Assembly (NCBI RefSeq): GCF_016412875.1
Contig: NZ_JAEKPD010000001.1
Coordinates: forward strand, 186,001-250,000
Source: Palleronia pontilimi
Lineage (GTDB): Bacteria; Pseudomonadota; Alphaproteobacteria; Rhodobacterales; Rhodobacteraceae
Reading direction: 5' to 3'
Length of the DNA stretch: 64,000 nt
Part shown: in pieces, positions 1 through 7,976 of the stretch
How the letters are laid out: each line of letters opens with the position of its first letter
Position numbering within the stretch: position 1 is the first letter of the stretch
The notes under the pieces: generated by a model
Seen by the model: the letters and a program-made list of their open reading frames with translations, nothing else
Databases searched by the model: none
What the model was told of the DNA's origin: nothing
Translations under genes and position numbers: made by a program

Positions 1-275
1 TGGCCGTGGCGCTCGCGCCGCACCGGATCCGAGTCAATGCGGTCGCCTTCGGCAGCGTGATGAGCGCATCGCTCAGGGGCGCGATCAAGGCCGATGCCGA
101 TATCCGCGACGAGATCATCGACGCCACGCCGCTGAACCGCATCGCAGGCGCCAGCGAAATCGCCGAGGCCGTGCAGTTCCTGGCCGCCGACGGATCGGGC
201 TTCATGACCGGGCAGATCCTGACGATCGACGGCGGCCGCACGTTGGTCGATGTGGTCGATTCGCCCGCGCACTAA
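1..275 (+). CDS. SDR family oxidoreductase, C-terminal fragment
   Basis: The left edge of the window cuts this gene, so only about the last 90 residues are visible. They match the C-terminal third of a classical short-chain dehydrogenase: an R-V-N-A-V-like strand after the (missing) YxxxK active site, a substrate-loop segment, the P-L-N-R-I-A helix start typical of this family ('PLxR'), the E-I-A-E-A-V-Q-F-L-A helix, and the terminal T-G-Q-I-L-T-I-D-G-G strand. The catalytic Ser/Tyr/Lys and the Rossmann glycine motif lie outside the window, so substrate and cofactor cannot be judged. It ends 2 bases before the converging lipoprotein gene's stop region, with which its stop codon overlaps. Confidence 0.85.
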   Translation, partial: AVALAPHRIRVNAVAFGSVMSASLRGAIKADADIRDEIIDATPLNRIAGASEIAEAVQFLAADGSGFMTGQILTIDGGRTLVDVVDSPAH

Positions 276-673
276 CCCTGTGGCGGATAGCTGATCTGGC
301 ACTGCCGGATGCCGCGCTCGACCTGTGGCAGAAGCCGCGTCTGCTCGGCCCTGAGCCGCTTCAGGCGCGCCCGCTCTTCGGAATAGTCGATGCCGACAGG
401 CTCGGACCGGGTCACGGTGGTGGGCCGCTGGCAGGGATAGCTCACCCGCTCGCCGTCCCTGTTGCGCGTGACGCAGCGGGTCAGCGCCAGGCGGATGTCG
501 CGGACGCGGACCAGGCGGTAGCCGCGGTCGAGCGCGCGCTCGGTCTGCGCGATATCGCGCGTGACCTCGCGCAACGGCGCCTCGGCGCTGGCGATGCAGG
601 CTTCGCGCGGGGTCGCACAGGCCGCCAGCGTCAGGACCAGCGGCAGAATGAGGGCGGTGGGGGTTCGGACCAT
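272..673 (-). CDS. Small hypothetical lipoprotein
   Basis: A 133-residue protein with a short hydrophobic signal (residues 5-18) ending in a lipobox L-A-A-C with Cys19, so it is probably exported and lipidated. The mature part is rich in Arg and Glu and looks largely helical, with four further cysteines. I do not recognise a domain. The start is the ATG at 671-673; longer readings upstream would run through the divergent hemF promoter region. It is divergent from hemF and converges on the SDR gene (stop codons overlap). Function unknown; export and lipidation are inferred from the signal only. Confidence 0.7.
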   Translation of the reverse strand: MVRTPTALILPLVLTLAACATPREACIASAEAPLREVTRDIAQTERALDRGYRLVRVRDIRLALTRCVTRNRDGERVSYPCQRPTTVTRSEPVGIDYSEERARLKRLRAEQTRLLPQVERGIRQCQISYPPQG

Positions 674-772
674 TGTCTTCTCCGGGCTTCGGGGCGACGC
701 GTGCGCCCTATGTGGATTTCCGCACGCCCCGATGTTAGGCGGAAGCCGAGCCAAGCGACAGGAGCAACTTTC

Positions 773-1669
773 ATGGACGCCGCCCCGTTCCAATCCGAAA
801 AACAGCAGGCCGCCGACTGGTTTCGCACCCTGCGCGACCGGATCGTCGCCGGTTTCGAAGGGCTCGAGGATTCGCACGCCGCCGGCCCCTTCGCGGACCA
901 GCCGCCGGGCCGGTTCGAGGTGACCGAAACCAGGCGCAAGTCCGACGACGGCGGCGACGCCGGGGGCGGCCTGATGAGCGTGATGCGCGGCGGCCGCGTC
1001 TTCGAAAAGGTCGGCGTCAACGTCTCGCAGGTTTATGGCACACTCGCCCCCCGCGCGCAGGCCGCCATGGCCGCGCGCAAGGGGATCCCCGGCATGGCCG
1101 AGGATCCGCGCTTCTGGGCGAGCGGCATCAGCCTGGTCGCCCATATGCAGAACCCCCACGCGCCCGCCGTGCACATGAACACCCGCATGTTCTGGACGCC
1201 CCATGCCTGGTGGTTCGGCGGCGGCTCGGACCTGAACCCCTGCATCGAGTATGCCGAAGACACCGCCCATTTCCACGCCACGCAAAAAGCCCATCTCGGA
1301 CCCCACGGGGCCGAGCTTTATCCCCGGCTCAAGGCCTGGGCGGACGAATATTTCTTCATCCCCCATCGCGGCCGCGCCCGTGGCGTGGGCGGCATCTTCA
1401 TGGACGATCATTGCACCGGCGACTGGCAGGCCGACTTCGCGCTGACCCGCGATATCGGCAACGCCTTCCTGCCCGCCTTCCTGCCGCTGGTGGAAAAACG
1501 CCGCACGCAAAGTTTCAGCGACGCCGACAAGGACGCGCAACTGATCCATCGCGGGCTCTATGCCGAGTATAACCTGGTCTATGACCGCGGCACCAAGTTC
1601 GGGCTCGAGACCGGCCACGACGCCAATGCCGTTCTGATGAGCCTGCCACCCCTGGCCAAATGGGTATGA
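773..1669 (+). CDS. hemF: Oxygen-dependent coproporphyrinogen III oxidase
   Basis: HemF converts coproporphyrinogen III to protoporphyrinogen IX using O2 in the cytoplasm, the aerobic step of haem synthesis. The 298-residue protein has the family hallmarks: the H-M-N-T-R segment after 'PAV', W-W-F-G-G-G-S-D-L-N-P, the F-I-P-H-R-G-R-A-R-G-V-G-G-I-F-M-D-D block, and the C-terminal Y-N-L-V-Y-D-R-G-T-K-F-G-L segment. Length fits the usual 300 or so. The ATG at 773 follows an AGGAGC ribosome site; an in-frame ATG at 701 would add 24 unrelated residues. The gene overlaps the next one by 10 bases, so the two are probably co-translated. hemE and hemC lie just downstream on other units. Confidence 0.96.
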   Translation: MDAAPFQSEKQQAADWFRTLRDRIVAGFEGLEDSHAAGPFADQPPGRFEVTETRRKSDDGGDAGGGLMSVMRGGRVFEKVGVNVSQVYGTLAPRAQAAMAARKGIPGMAEDPRFWASGISLVAHMQNPHAPAVHMNTRMFWTPHAWWFGGGSDLNPCIEYAEDTAHFHATQKAHLGPHGAELYPRLKAWADEYFFIPHRGRARGVGGIFMDDHCTGDWQADFALTRDIGNAFLPAFLPLVEKRRTQSFSDADKDAQLIHRGLYAEYNLVYDRGTKFGLETGHDANAVLMSLPPLAKWV

Positions 1670-2088
1670 GCGACGATCCCCACCTGGGCGACCTGGTGTT
1701 CGTCTATGGCACGCTGCGCTCGGGTTTCATCAACAACGATGCCACGCTCGCCTTCCGCCACGGCGCCGAGCTGATCTGCGAAGGCTGGCTGCCCGGCCTG
1801 CTCTATTCGACCGGCTGGTATCCCGCGCTGAAAGAGGAAGGTCCGGGCCGGGTCAAGGGTGAGGTCTGGAAGCTGACGACGCCCGGCACCATGCACGTTC
1901 TGGACGACTACGAAGGCATCGACGAGGTCCCGCCCGAATACGAGCGGGTCCAGCGCGACGTGCAGACCAGTCGCGGGCCGATCCAGGCCTGGGTCTATAT
2001 CTACAATGACGACGTTGACCCGCTGCAACAGATCCCCAGCGGGGATTGGGCCGATGCCTTCATCGAGCCCGGCGACGTCACGCTCTAG
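1660..2088 (+). CDS. Gamma-glutamylcyclotransferase-fold (AIG2-like) protein
   Basis: A 142-residue protein of the GGCT/AIG2 fold. It shows the diagnostic V-Y-G-T-L-R-S-G cavity motif near residue 16, a V-K-G-E-V-W strand near residue 67, the D-D-Y-E-G segment near residue 86 carrying the likely catalytic Glu, and a W-V-Y-I-Y strand near residue 113. Family members act on gamma-glutamyl amines or glutathione-derived peptides, but substrates vary and cannot be read from sequence. It overlaps the 3' end of hemF by 10 bases, implying translational coupling; the functional link to haem synthesis is unclear. Confidence 0.85.
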   Translation: MGMSDDPHLGDLVFVYGTLRSGFINNDATLAFRHGAELICEGWLPGLLYSTGWYPALKEEGPGRVKGEVWKLTTPGTMHVLDDYEGIDEVPPEYERVQRDVQTSRGPIQAWVYIYNDDVDPLQQIPSGDWADAFIEPGDVTL

Positions 2089-2092
2089 CGCG

Positions 2093-2482
2093 TCACTCGA
2101 CCCGCACGAACTTGGCGCCGCCTGCCCGCCGCACCGGCGGAGTCGGCGTTTCGGGGTCTTCCATGGGGGCGATCGGCTGAAGGCTGCGTCCCTCGGCCGC
2201 GTCGTGCAAGGCCTGCGCCAGCAGATCGCGCGGCACTTCGGGCGCGGTGTAGGCCATGAGATCCACCACGAGCTCGGGCGCCGCCCGCATCGCCAGCCGC
2301 AGCAGCCGCGATTCGCGCAAGGATTGCCGATCCTCCCAACCCAGGCGCCCCTGCGGCAGGTCGAGCGCGCGCCGCTCCCACGGCTCGGGCGCGGCCAGCG
2401 CCGTCCAGCCGGTCAGGGTCACGCTCGCGGCGATCAGGCAGATCCGCGCCAGTTGCCACAGGGTCTTCAGCATCAGCCGCAT
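2093..2482 (-). CDS. Hypothetical exported protein
   Basis: A 129-residue protein with an N-terminal hydrophobic segment (about residues 10-30) ending A-L-A-A, a likely Sec signal peptide with cleavage near residue 31. The mature part is helical and rich in Arg, Leu and Ala, ending in a proline-rich stretch. I do not recognise a family. It lies downstream of hemE on the same strand (66 bases between), so it may be co-transcribed with hemE, and converges with the GGCT-like gene with only 4 bases between the stops. Function unknown. Confidence 0.55.
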   Translation of the reverse strand: MRLMLKTLWQLARICLIAASVTLTGWTALAAPEPWERRALDLPQGRLGWEDRQSLRESRLLRLAMRAAPELVVDLMAYTAPEVPRDLLAQALHDAAEGRSLQPIAPMEDPETPTPPVRRAGGAKFVRVE

Positions 2483-2548
2483 GCGGGATCCTTCGATGGT
2501 CGGGTCCCGCCCTACCGTCGAAATGCGCCCAGACTGTGACGTGCCGTT

Positions 2549-3586
2549 CTAGCCGCGGTGCTCGCGCAACGTCTCGAGCATCAGCGCCACGTTGTCGGGA
2601 TCCGCGTCCGGCGTGATGCCATGGCCCAGGTTGAAGATATGCGGCCCGCCGCTGAACGCGTCGCGGATGTGGCGCACCGCGTCCACCAGCGCCTGTCCGC
2701 CCGTCACCATGTGCCCGGGCGCCAGGTTGCCCTGGACGCAGCCGTCCTTCTGCACGTGCTCGGCCGCCCATTCCGGCGTCACCGAGTTGTCCAGCGCCAC
2801 GCAATCCGCGCCCGTGCGCCCCGCGAAGCCCACATATCCCTGTCCCGCCTCGCGCGGGAAGGCGATGACCGGGATGCCCGGATGCCGCTCTTTCAGCGCG
2901 CCGATGATCCGCTTGGCGGGGGCGACGGCGTAGGCATCGAAATCGTCGCCCTTCAGCGACCCGGCCCAGCTGTCGAACAGCTTCACCACTTCGGCGCCCG
3001 CGTCGATCTGGGCGCTCAGGTATTCGATGGTGGCTTCGGTGATCCGGTCCAGAAGCGCCTCGAAACTGGCCCGGTCGCCGTCCTTCAACGCGTGCGCGGG
3101 CCCCTGGTCCGGCGTGCCGCGCCCGGCGATCATGTAGGTGGCCACGGTCCAGGGCGCGCCCGCGAAGCCGATCAGCGCCACGTCGTCGGGCAATTCGCGC
3201 GACAGGATCTTCACCGTCTCGTAGATCGGGTTCAGCGTGTCGTGGATCGCGTCCACGGGCTTCAGCGCATCGACGCCGACCCGGTCCGTGATCGTGGACA
3301 GGCGCGGACCCTCGCCGGTGACGAACCACAGATCCGCGCCCAGCGCCTGGGGCACCAGCAGGATGTCGGCGAACAGGATCGCCGCGTCGAAGCCGAACCG
3401 CCGGATCGGCTGCAACGTGACCTCGGCGGCCAGATCCGGGTTGTAGCATAGCGACAGGAAATCGCCGGCCTGCGCGCGCGTCGCCTTGTATTCCGGCAGG
3501 TAGCGTCCGGCCTGGCGCATCATCCACGCGGGCGGCACGTCCAGGGTCTCGCCCCGCAGCGCGCGCATCAACAATTTCTCGGCCAT
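2549..3586 (-). CDS. hemE: Uroporphyrinogen decarboxylase
   Basis: HemE decarboxylates the four acetate side chains of uroporphyrinogen III to give coproporphyrinogen III. The 345-residue protein carries the invariant [16 protein letters not shown] segment near residue 18, the substrate-binding [11 protein letters not shown] strand with its catalytic Asp, [13 protein letters not shown], and a C-terminal N-L-G-H-G-I segment. The start is the ATG at 3584-3586, preceded by GGGAGAG; an upstream in-frame ATG at 3640 would run into the hemC promoter region. hemE and hemC are divergent with 100 bases between their start codons, so they share a control region (see 3627-3644). Confidence 0.97.
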   Translation of the reverse strand: MAEKLLMRALRGETLDVPPAWMMRQAGRYLPEYKATRAQAGDFLSLCYNPDLAAEVTLQPIRRFGFDAAILFADILLVPQALGADLWFVTGEGPRLSTITDRVGVDALKPVDAIHDTLNPIYETVKILSRELPDDVALIGFAGAPWTVATYMIAGRGTPDQGPAHALKDGDRASFEALLDRITEATIEYLSAQIDAGAEVVKLFDSWAGSLKGDDFDAYAVAPAKRIIGALKERHPGIPVIAFPREAGQGYVGFAGRTGADCVALDNSVTPEWAAEHVQKDGCVQGNLAPGHMVTGGQALVDAVRHIRDAFSGGPHIFNLGHGITPDADPDNVALMLETLREHRG

Positions 3587-3626
3587 TCCGCTCTCCCTCA
3601 TCCGTCCATGGGTGGTCCGTTCCGGC

Positions 3627-3644
3627 TGTCCGATTGTCAAGACA
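3627..3644. promoter_or_regulatory. Possible PpsR/CrtJ-type operator (TGT-N12-ACA) between hemE and hemC
   Basis: The 100-base gap between the divergent hemE and hemC start codons contains TGT, exactly 12 bases, then ACA. That is the recognition pattern of the PpsR/CrtJ redox and tetrapyrrole regulators of purple bacteria, which are known to act on haem genes in Rhodobacter. The match is only six fixed bases and would be expected by chance in a few percent of gaps this long. No photosynthesis gene is present in the window, so the assignment is tentative. Confidence 0.25.
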
Positions 3645-3686
3645 GTTTCAGTTGTCAGCCCCGGCTGTCACGGCTACCCATGGCCC

Positions 3687-4634
3687 ATGAATTTGCCCAG
3701 CCCCCACGCCCCGCTGAAGATCGGCACCCGCGGCTCGCCCCTGGCGCTCGCCCAGGCCAACGAGACCCGCGATCGCCTGGCCCGCGCCTTCGAGCTGCCG
3801 TTCGAGGCGTTCACCATCGTCGTCATCAAGACCACCGGCGACCGGATCATCGACCGGCCGCTGAAGGAAATCGGCGGCAAGGGCCTCTTCACGCGCGAGA
3901 TCGAGGATGCGATGCTGTCGGGCGACATCGACATCGCCGTGCATTCCATGAAGGACATGCCGACGCTACAGCCCGACGGCCTGCTGCTGGACACCTACCT
4001 TCCGCGCGAAGACGTGCGCGACGCCTTTATCGCGCTGGACGGCGGCACGCTGGCCGCGCTGCCCGAGGGCAGCGTCGTCGGCACCTCGTCGCTGCGCCGC
4101 CGCGCCCAGCTTCTGCATCGCCGCCCCGACCTGCGGATCGTCGAGTTCCGCGGCAACGTGCAGACCCGGCTGCTGAAGCTCGAACGCGGCGTCGCACAGG
4201 CGACGTTCCTTGCCATGGCCGGGCTGAACCGGCTGAACATGACCGACGTGCCCCGCACCCCGGTGACCGAGGACGACATGCTGCCAGCCGTCGCGCAAGG
4301 CGCCATCGGGATCGAGCGCCGCTCGGACGACGCCCGCGCCGCGGACATGCTCGCGGCGATCCACGACACGCCCACCGGCCAGCGCCTGGCGGCCGAGCGC
4401 GCCTTCCTCGCCGCCCTTGACGGCTCGTGCGAGACTCCCATCGCGGGGCTCGCCACGCTCGACGGCGATACCCTGACCCTGCGCGGCGAAATCCTGCGCA
4501 CCGACGGATCCGAAGCACTGTCCGACGCGATCAGCGGACCCGTCGCCGACGGCCCGAAGCTGGGCCGTGCGCTGGCCGAGGGGCTGCTGTCGCGGGCCGC
4601 GACCGATTTCTTCGACTGGAAGACCGGCACCTGA
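3687..4634 (+). CDS. hemC: Hydroxymethylbilane synthase (porphobilinogen deaminase)
   Basis: HemC links four porphobilinogen molecules into hydroxymethylbilane. The 315-residue protein has the N-terminal I-G-T-R-G-S-P-L-A-L-A-Q motif (residues 12-23), catalytic Asp in the A-V-H-S-M-K-D-M-P block (84-92), the arginine-rich G-T-S-S-L-R-R-R-A substrate site (132-140), R-G-N-V-Q-T-R, and the dipyrromethane cofactor attachment Cys248 in G-S-C-E-T-P. The ATG at 3687 gives the usual N terminus; an in-frame ATG at 3612 adds an unrelated 25 residues. It is divergent from hemE and is followed by a dispersed repeat and a GC-rich hairpin before a converging gene. Confidence 0.97.
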   Translation: MNLPSPHAPLKIGTRGSPLALAQANETRDRLARAFELPFEAFTIVVIKTTGDRIIDRPLKEIGGKGLFTREIEDAMLSGDIDIAVHSMKDMPTLQPDGLLLDTYLPREDVRDAFIALDGGTLAALPEGSVVGTSSLRRRAQLLHRRPDLRIVEFRGNVQTRLLKLERGVAQATFLAMAGLNRLNMTDVPRTPVTEDDMLPAVAQGAIGIERRSDDARAADMLAAIHDTPTGQRLAAERAFLAALDGSCETPIAGLATLDGDTLTLRGEILRTDGSEALSDAISGPVADGPKLGRALAEGLLSRAATDFFDWKTGT

Positions 4635-4651
4635 AACCGGGCGGCCCTGCC

Positions 4652-4678
4652 CCATCTTTGTTCTTCCAAATATCCCGG
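4652..4678 (+). repeat. Dispersed intergenic repeat, copy 1
   Basis: AT-rich block in GC-rich surroundings: CCCATCTTTGTTCT followed by a short variable part and AAATATCCCGG. It lies in the 81-base gap between the converging hemC and FAD-oxidase genes and is followed at once by the hairpin at 4684-4704. Eight intact copies occur in this window (see the matching finding). Confidence 0.85.
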
Positions 4679-4683
4679 GGAGC

Positions 4684-4704
4684 GCGAGGGGCAGCGCCCC
4701 TCGC
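4684..4704. terminator. GC-rich hairpin between converging genes
   Basis: GCGAGGGGC and its exact reverse complement GCCCCTCGC are separated by 3 bases, giving a perfect 9-pair stem. The position between the stop codons of hemC and the opposing FAD-oxidase gene suits a bidirectional terminator or 3' end stabiliser. There is no T-run on either side, so classical intrinsic termination is not certain. Confidence 0.5.
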
Positions 4705-4715
4705 CTCGGGCGGGC

Positions 4716-6125
4716 TCAGTCGGGCAGAACCTTTCCGGGGTTCATGATCCCCTGCGGATCCAGCGCCGCCTTGATCTGTTTCATCACCGCGACCGCCACG
4801 GCATCCTTTCGCCGCGCCATCGACCCGCGCTTGCCCAGGCCGATACCGTGCTCGGCCGAGAACGATCCGCGCAGGTCCAGCACGATTTCTTCGACGATCT
4901 CCATCATCGCGTCGTATTGCGCTTCCGAGTGGTCCGTCGGCCAGATCGTCAAGTGGATGTTGCCATCGCCCAGATGCGACACGACCATGCTCCGCGCGTC
5001 CGGGTCGCGGGCGGCGATGGCACGCTCGGCACGGTCCAGGAATTCCGCCACGCGGTCCAGCGGCACCGACACGTCGGTGATGACCGAATGCCCGCCCGCG
5101 ACCGTCAGTTCGCCCGCGATCTCACGCCGGGCCCAGATCGCGCGGCGCTCGGCCTCGGACCGGGCCACGTGCGCGTCCAGCACCCGGCCGTCCTCGATCA
5201 TGTGGGCCAGGGCCTGCTCGAGCTGGGCCTGCACCGGCACCGTTCCGTCCTCGGCCACCTCCGCATCGCGCGGTGCCGTGGCGCCGATCTCGACCATGAT
5301 GTTGTGGTCGTATTGCCGGGCGAAAGGGGTCTTTGCCGCCGGATCATGGGCCAGGTGCGCATCGATATAGTTGCGCGGCATGTATTCGAACGCCTCGACG
5401 GCGCCCCCCGTGGCGGTCTGCAGCGTGTTCAGCAGGTCCAGCGCATCGCCCAGGTCCGGCACCGCCACCATCGCCGTCGCGTAGGCCGCGGGCTTCGCAT
5501 AAAGCCGCATCACGGCCGCCGTCACGATGCCCAGCGTGCCTTCCGCCCCGATGAAGAGGTCGCGCAGGTCGTAGCCGGAATTGTCCTTCATCAGCTCGGT
5601 CATCAGGTCCATCACCTCGCCCGAGGGCAGCACGACCTCGATCCCCAGGCACAGCGACCGCGTGTTGCCGTAGCGCAGCACGTTCGATCCGCCCGCATTG
5701 GTGCCCAGAACGCCGCCGATCCGGGCCGAGCCGCGCGCGCCGAAGGTCAGCGGAAAGACCAGCCCGTGCTGATCCGCGGCGTCGTGCAGCTGGCTCAGCA
5801 CCACGCCCGCCTCGACCACCGCCAGCCGCGCCTGCGGCCGGATCTCGCGCACGCGGTTCATCCGCTCCAGGCTCAGCGCGATGCGGCCCGGCGCGTGGGT
5901 GCCGCCCATCAGACCGGTATTGCCCGCCACCGGCACAACGGCGATGCCCGCCGCCGCCGCGGCCTTCACCACCTCCGCCACCTCGTCCGTCGAGCCTGGC
6001 CTGACCGCGCAGAGCGGCGTGCCCTCGTAGGCACCGGTCCAGTCGCGCCCGAAGAACGCCGCGTCCTTGCCGGTCAGAACGTGGGCGTCGCCCACGATGC
6101 AGCGCAGGTCTTCGATGATGTCCAT
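4716..6125 (-). CDS. FAD-binding oxidase of the GlcD/D-2-hydroxyacid dehydrogenase family
   Basis: A 469-residue flavoprotein of the vanillyl-alcohol-oxidase superfamily. The PP-loop FAD domain is visible: V-R-P-G-S-T-D-E-V near residue 41, V-P-V-A-G-N-T-G-L-M-G-G near residue 63, the A-R-G-S-A-R-I-G-G-V-L-G-T-N-A-G-G-S block near residue 128 and G-A-E-G-T-L-G-I-V near residue 192. The C-terminal cap ends with the S-H-L-G-D-G-N-I-H and E-H-G-I-G motifs that place metal and substrate in D-lactate/D-2-hydroxyglutarate dehydrogenases. Substrate is probably a D-2-hydroxyacid, but which one cannot be told. The ATG at 6123-6125 has GGAGGG upstream. Divergent from the CIA30 gene. Confidence 0.9.
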   Translation of the reverse strand: MDIIEDLRCIVGDAHVLTGKDAAFFGRDWTGAYEGTPLCAVRPGSTDEVAEVVKAAAAAGIAVVPVAGNTGLMGGTHAPGRIALSLERMNRVREIRPQARLAVVEAGVVLSQLHDAADQHGLVFPLTFGARGSARIGGVLGTNAGGSNVLRYGNTRSLCLGIEVVLPSGEVMDLMTELMKDNSGYDLRDLFIGAEGTLGIVTAAVMRLYAKPAAYATAMVAVPDLGDALDLLNTLQTATGGAVEAFEYMPRNYIDAHLAHDPAAKTPFARQYDHNIMVEIGATAPRDAEVAEDGTVPVQAQLEQALAHMIEDGRVLDAHVARSEAERRAIWARREIAGELTVAGGHSVITDVSVPLDRVAEFLDRAERAIAARDPDARSMVVSHLGDGNIHLTIWPTDHSEAQYDAMMEIVEEIVLDLRGSFSAEHGIGLGKRGSMARRKDAVAVAVMKQIKAALDPQGIMNPGKVLPD

Positions 6126-6199
6126 GTTCGATCCCTCCGTCCGGGGCATTGTTGCCGGACGCCCCGCGACTTTGCCAGAGCGCAAGCTAACTGACCTTC

Positions 6200-6763
6200 A
6201 TGCTGAAACGAACCCTTGTCGCGCTGTCGCTGGCGCTCGCCCCGGAAGCCATTGCCATGCAAGACCCGCTGATCGACGCCGTCACCGGCCCCGAAACCGC
6301 CCTTGGTACGGTGTGGGAGCTGGTATCGGACCAGGTCATGGGCGGCGTGTCGTCCGGCACGCTTGTCACAGAAGACGTGGCCGGGCGCCCCGCGCGCCAC
6401 CTGACGGGGCAGGTCAGCCTGGAAAACAACGGTGGCTTCCTGCAGATGGCGCTGGATCTGGATCCCGCTGCCGGGGCAGTGGACGCATCCGGCTTCAGCG
6501 GCATCGAGCTGACCGTGCGCGGCAACGGCGCCGACTACAACATCCACCTGCGCACGGACGACATCGCGCGGCCCTGGCAAAGCTATCGCCTGACCTTCCC
6601 GACCACGGCAGACTGGACCACCCATCGCCTGCCCTTCGCAAAGGTAGAGGCGCACCGGCTTGAGGTCCCGTTCGATCCGGCCACGCTGCGCCGGATCGGC
6701 CTTGTCGCCATCGGCGAGGCGATGGACGCGGATCTCGCCCTGGCGCGCATCGCCTTCTACTGA
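6200..6763 (+). CDS. CIA30-family exported protein
   Basis: A 187-residue protein with a signal peptide (residues 1-19, ending A-I-A) followed by a CIA30-type beta-sandwich: W-E-L-V-S-D-Q-V-M-G-G-V-S near residue 41, V-S-L-E-N-N-G-G-F near residue 73, F-S-G-I-E-L-T-V-R-G-N-G near residue 99, and a C-terminal I-G-L-V-A-I-G strand. In mitochondria CIA30 (NDUFAF1) helps assemble complex I; the bacterial homologues, often carbohydrate-binding-like and exported as here, have no settled role. It is divergent from the FAD oxidase and its end overlaps the converging nitroreductase gene by 7 bases. Confidence 0.8.
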   Translation: MLKRTLVALSLALAPEAIAMQDPLIDAVTGPETALGTVWELVSDQVMGGVSSGTLVTEDVAGRPARHLTGQVSLENNGGFLQMALDLDPAAGAVDASGFSGIELTVRGNGADYNIHLRTDDIARPWQSYRLTFPTTADWTTHRLPFAKVEAHRLEVPFDPATLRRIGLVAIGEAMDADLALARIAFY

Positions 6764-7434
6764 TCCCAGCCCCGGAACGACGCGAAGGCGTCCAGCGGAT
6801 CGCGCTCCGTGCGCACCGCGTTCTCGGGCGCATCGGGATCCGCGTGGCCGAGCGCGACGCCGCAGACGACCATTTCGTCGTCCGGAAGGCCCAGCGCGTC
6901 TGCCACCAGATCGGCGTAATTCGCCAGCGCGCCGATCCCCGAACTTGCCAGGCCCCGCGCCTCGGCCGCCAGCATCAGCGCCATCAGCGCCATGCCCAGG
7001 TCCATGAACGCGCCCTTGCCCATGTCGCGCCGGATCGTGACCACGATGCCAACGGGGGCGTCGAAGAACCGGTAATTCCGGGCAAACTGCGCCCGGCGCC
7101 CCGTCAGATTGCGCTTCGCGATGCCCAGAGCGTCGTAAAGAGCAAAGCCCGCCGCGCGCTGCTTTGCCTTCAGATCGGGCGTCATGTCGGCGGGAAACCA
7201 GTCATATTCCGACACCTGCGCCCGCCCTTCGTCCAGCGCCCGCGCCAGCGTCTGCCGCAGCTCGTCGAGCGGTGCGCCCGTCATGGCGTGGAACGTCCCC
7301 GGCTGCAGGTTCGCGCCGCTGGGGGCCGTGCGCGCGGCGGTCAGGATCGCTTCGACATCGGTCCGCGCCACCGGCCTGTCCAGGTAGCCCCGGACCGAGC
7401 GGCGCCGCGCCAGCAGCCGCTCGAGATCGGTCAT
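6757..7434 (-). CDS. Nitroreductase-family flavoprotein
   Basis: A 225-residue FMN-dependent nitroreductase-fold protein. It has the N-terminal R-R-S-V-R-G-Y motif (FMN phosphate binding), A-A-R-T-A-P-S-G-A-N-L-Q-P near residue 35, D-L-G-M-A-L-M-A-L-M-L-A-A-E-A-R-G-L near residue 153 and a terminal strand V-V-C-G-V-A-L-G-H. Such enzymes reduce nitroaromatics or quinones with NAD(P)H; some are the BluB type, but the BluB pattern was not evident. It is the last gene of the 12.0-6.8 kb operon: its ATG overlaps the bioY stop (ATGA, 7431-7434). Confidence 0.9.
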   Translation of the reverse strand: MTDLERLLARRRSVRGYLDRPVARTDVEAILTAARTAPSGANLQPGTFHAMTGAPLDELRQTLARALDEGRAQVSEYDWFPADMTPDLKAKQRAAGFALYDALGIAKRNLTGRRAQFARNYRFFDAPVGIVVTIRRDMGKGAFMDLGMALMALMLAAEARGLASSGIGALANYADLVADALGLPDDEMVVCGVALGHADPDAPENAVRTERDPLDAFASFRGWDQ

Positions 7435-7976
7435 GCCCGCGACAGCACCAGGCGGGGGCGCGCGCGATAGAGTGTCAGCGTCAGCATCCCTGCCAGTACC
7501 GCCTTGATCACGTCGCCCGGCAGGAAGGCGGTGACCAGCAGCGCGGCGTCGGCCCAACTGCGCCCCAGCGCCAGCGACAGACCGGTGATCCCGCAGAGAT
7601 ACAGCACGCCGATCCCGCCCAGCACCGACGCAAGGCTTGCGGCCAATCCCACGGGCAGCCGACCCAGCCGCCGGGTGATCCAGCCGGTCACGAAGGCCGC
7701 CACCGGAAAGCCCAGCACGAAGCCCGCCGTGGGCGAGGCGAAGACACCAAGTCCCCCGCGGCCGCCAGACAGAAGCGGCAGGCCCAAGGCCACCAGGAAG
7801 ACGAACAGCAGCGCCGCCAGACCGCCGCGCCGGGCGCCCAGCACCGTGCCGCACAGCATCACGCCCAGCGATTGCGCGGTGATCGGCACGCCGAAGGCCA
7901 GCGTGATCTGCGGGATCAGACCCAGCGCCGCGATCAGCGCGGCGAACATGGCGATCAGGCTCAGGTCACGTTCCAT
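7431..7976 (-). CDS. bioY: Biotin transporter, substrate-binding S component BioY
   Basis: BioY is the membrane S component that binds biotin in the ECF-type transporter. The 181-residue protein is almost entirely hydrophobic with about six membrane segments, and shows the family signatures V-P-I-T-A-Q-S-L-G-V-M-L (residues 30-41), G-L-P-L-L-S-G-G-R-G-G, P-T-A-G-F-V-L-G-F-P and the F-L-P-G-D-V-I-K-A block near the C terminus. It overlaps bioN by 11 bases upstream and the nitroreductase gene by 4 bases downstream, so the complete BioMNY transporter is encoded as one translationally coupled block. Confidence 0.95.
   Translation of the reverse strand: MERDLSLIAMFAALIAALGLIPQITLAFGVPITAQSLGVMLCGTVLGARRGGLAALLFVFLVALGLPLLSGGRGGLGVFASPTAGFVLGFPVAAFVTGWITRRLGRLPVGLAASLASVLGGIGVLYLCGITGLSLALGRSWADAALLVTAFLPGDVIKAVLAGMLTLTLYRARPRLVLSRA

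Noticed and set aside
272-1618. 448-residue minus-strand frame extending the small lipoprotein upstream
   Set aside because: The extension is antisense to hemF. The lipoprotein signal starts at the ATG at 673.
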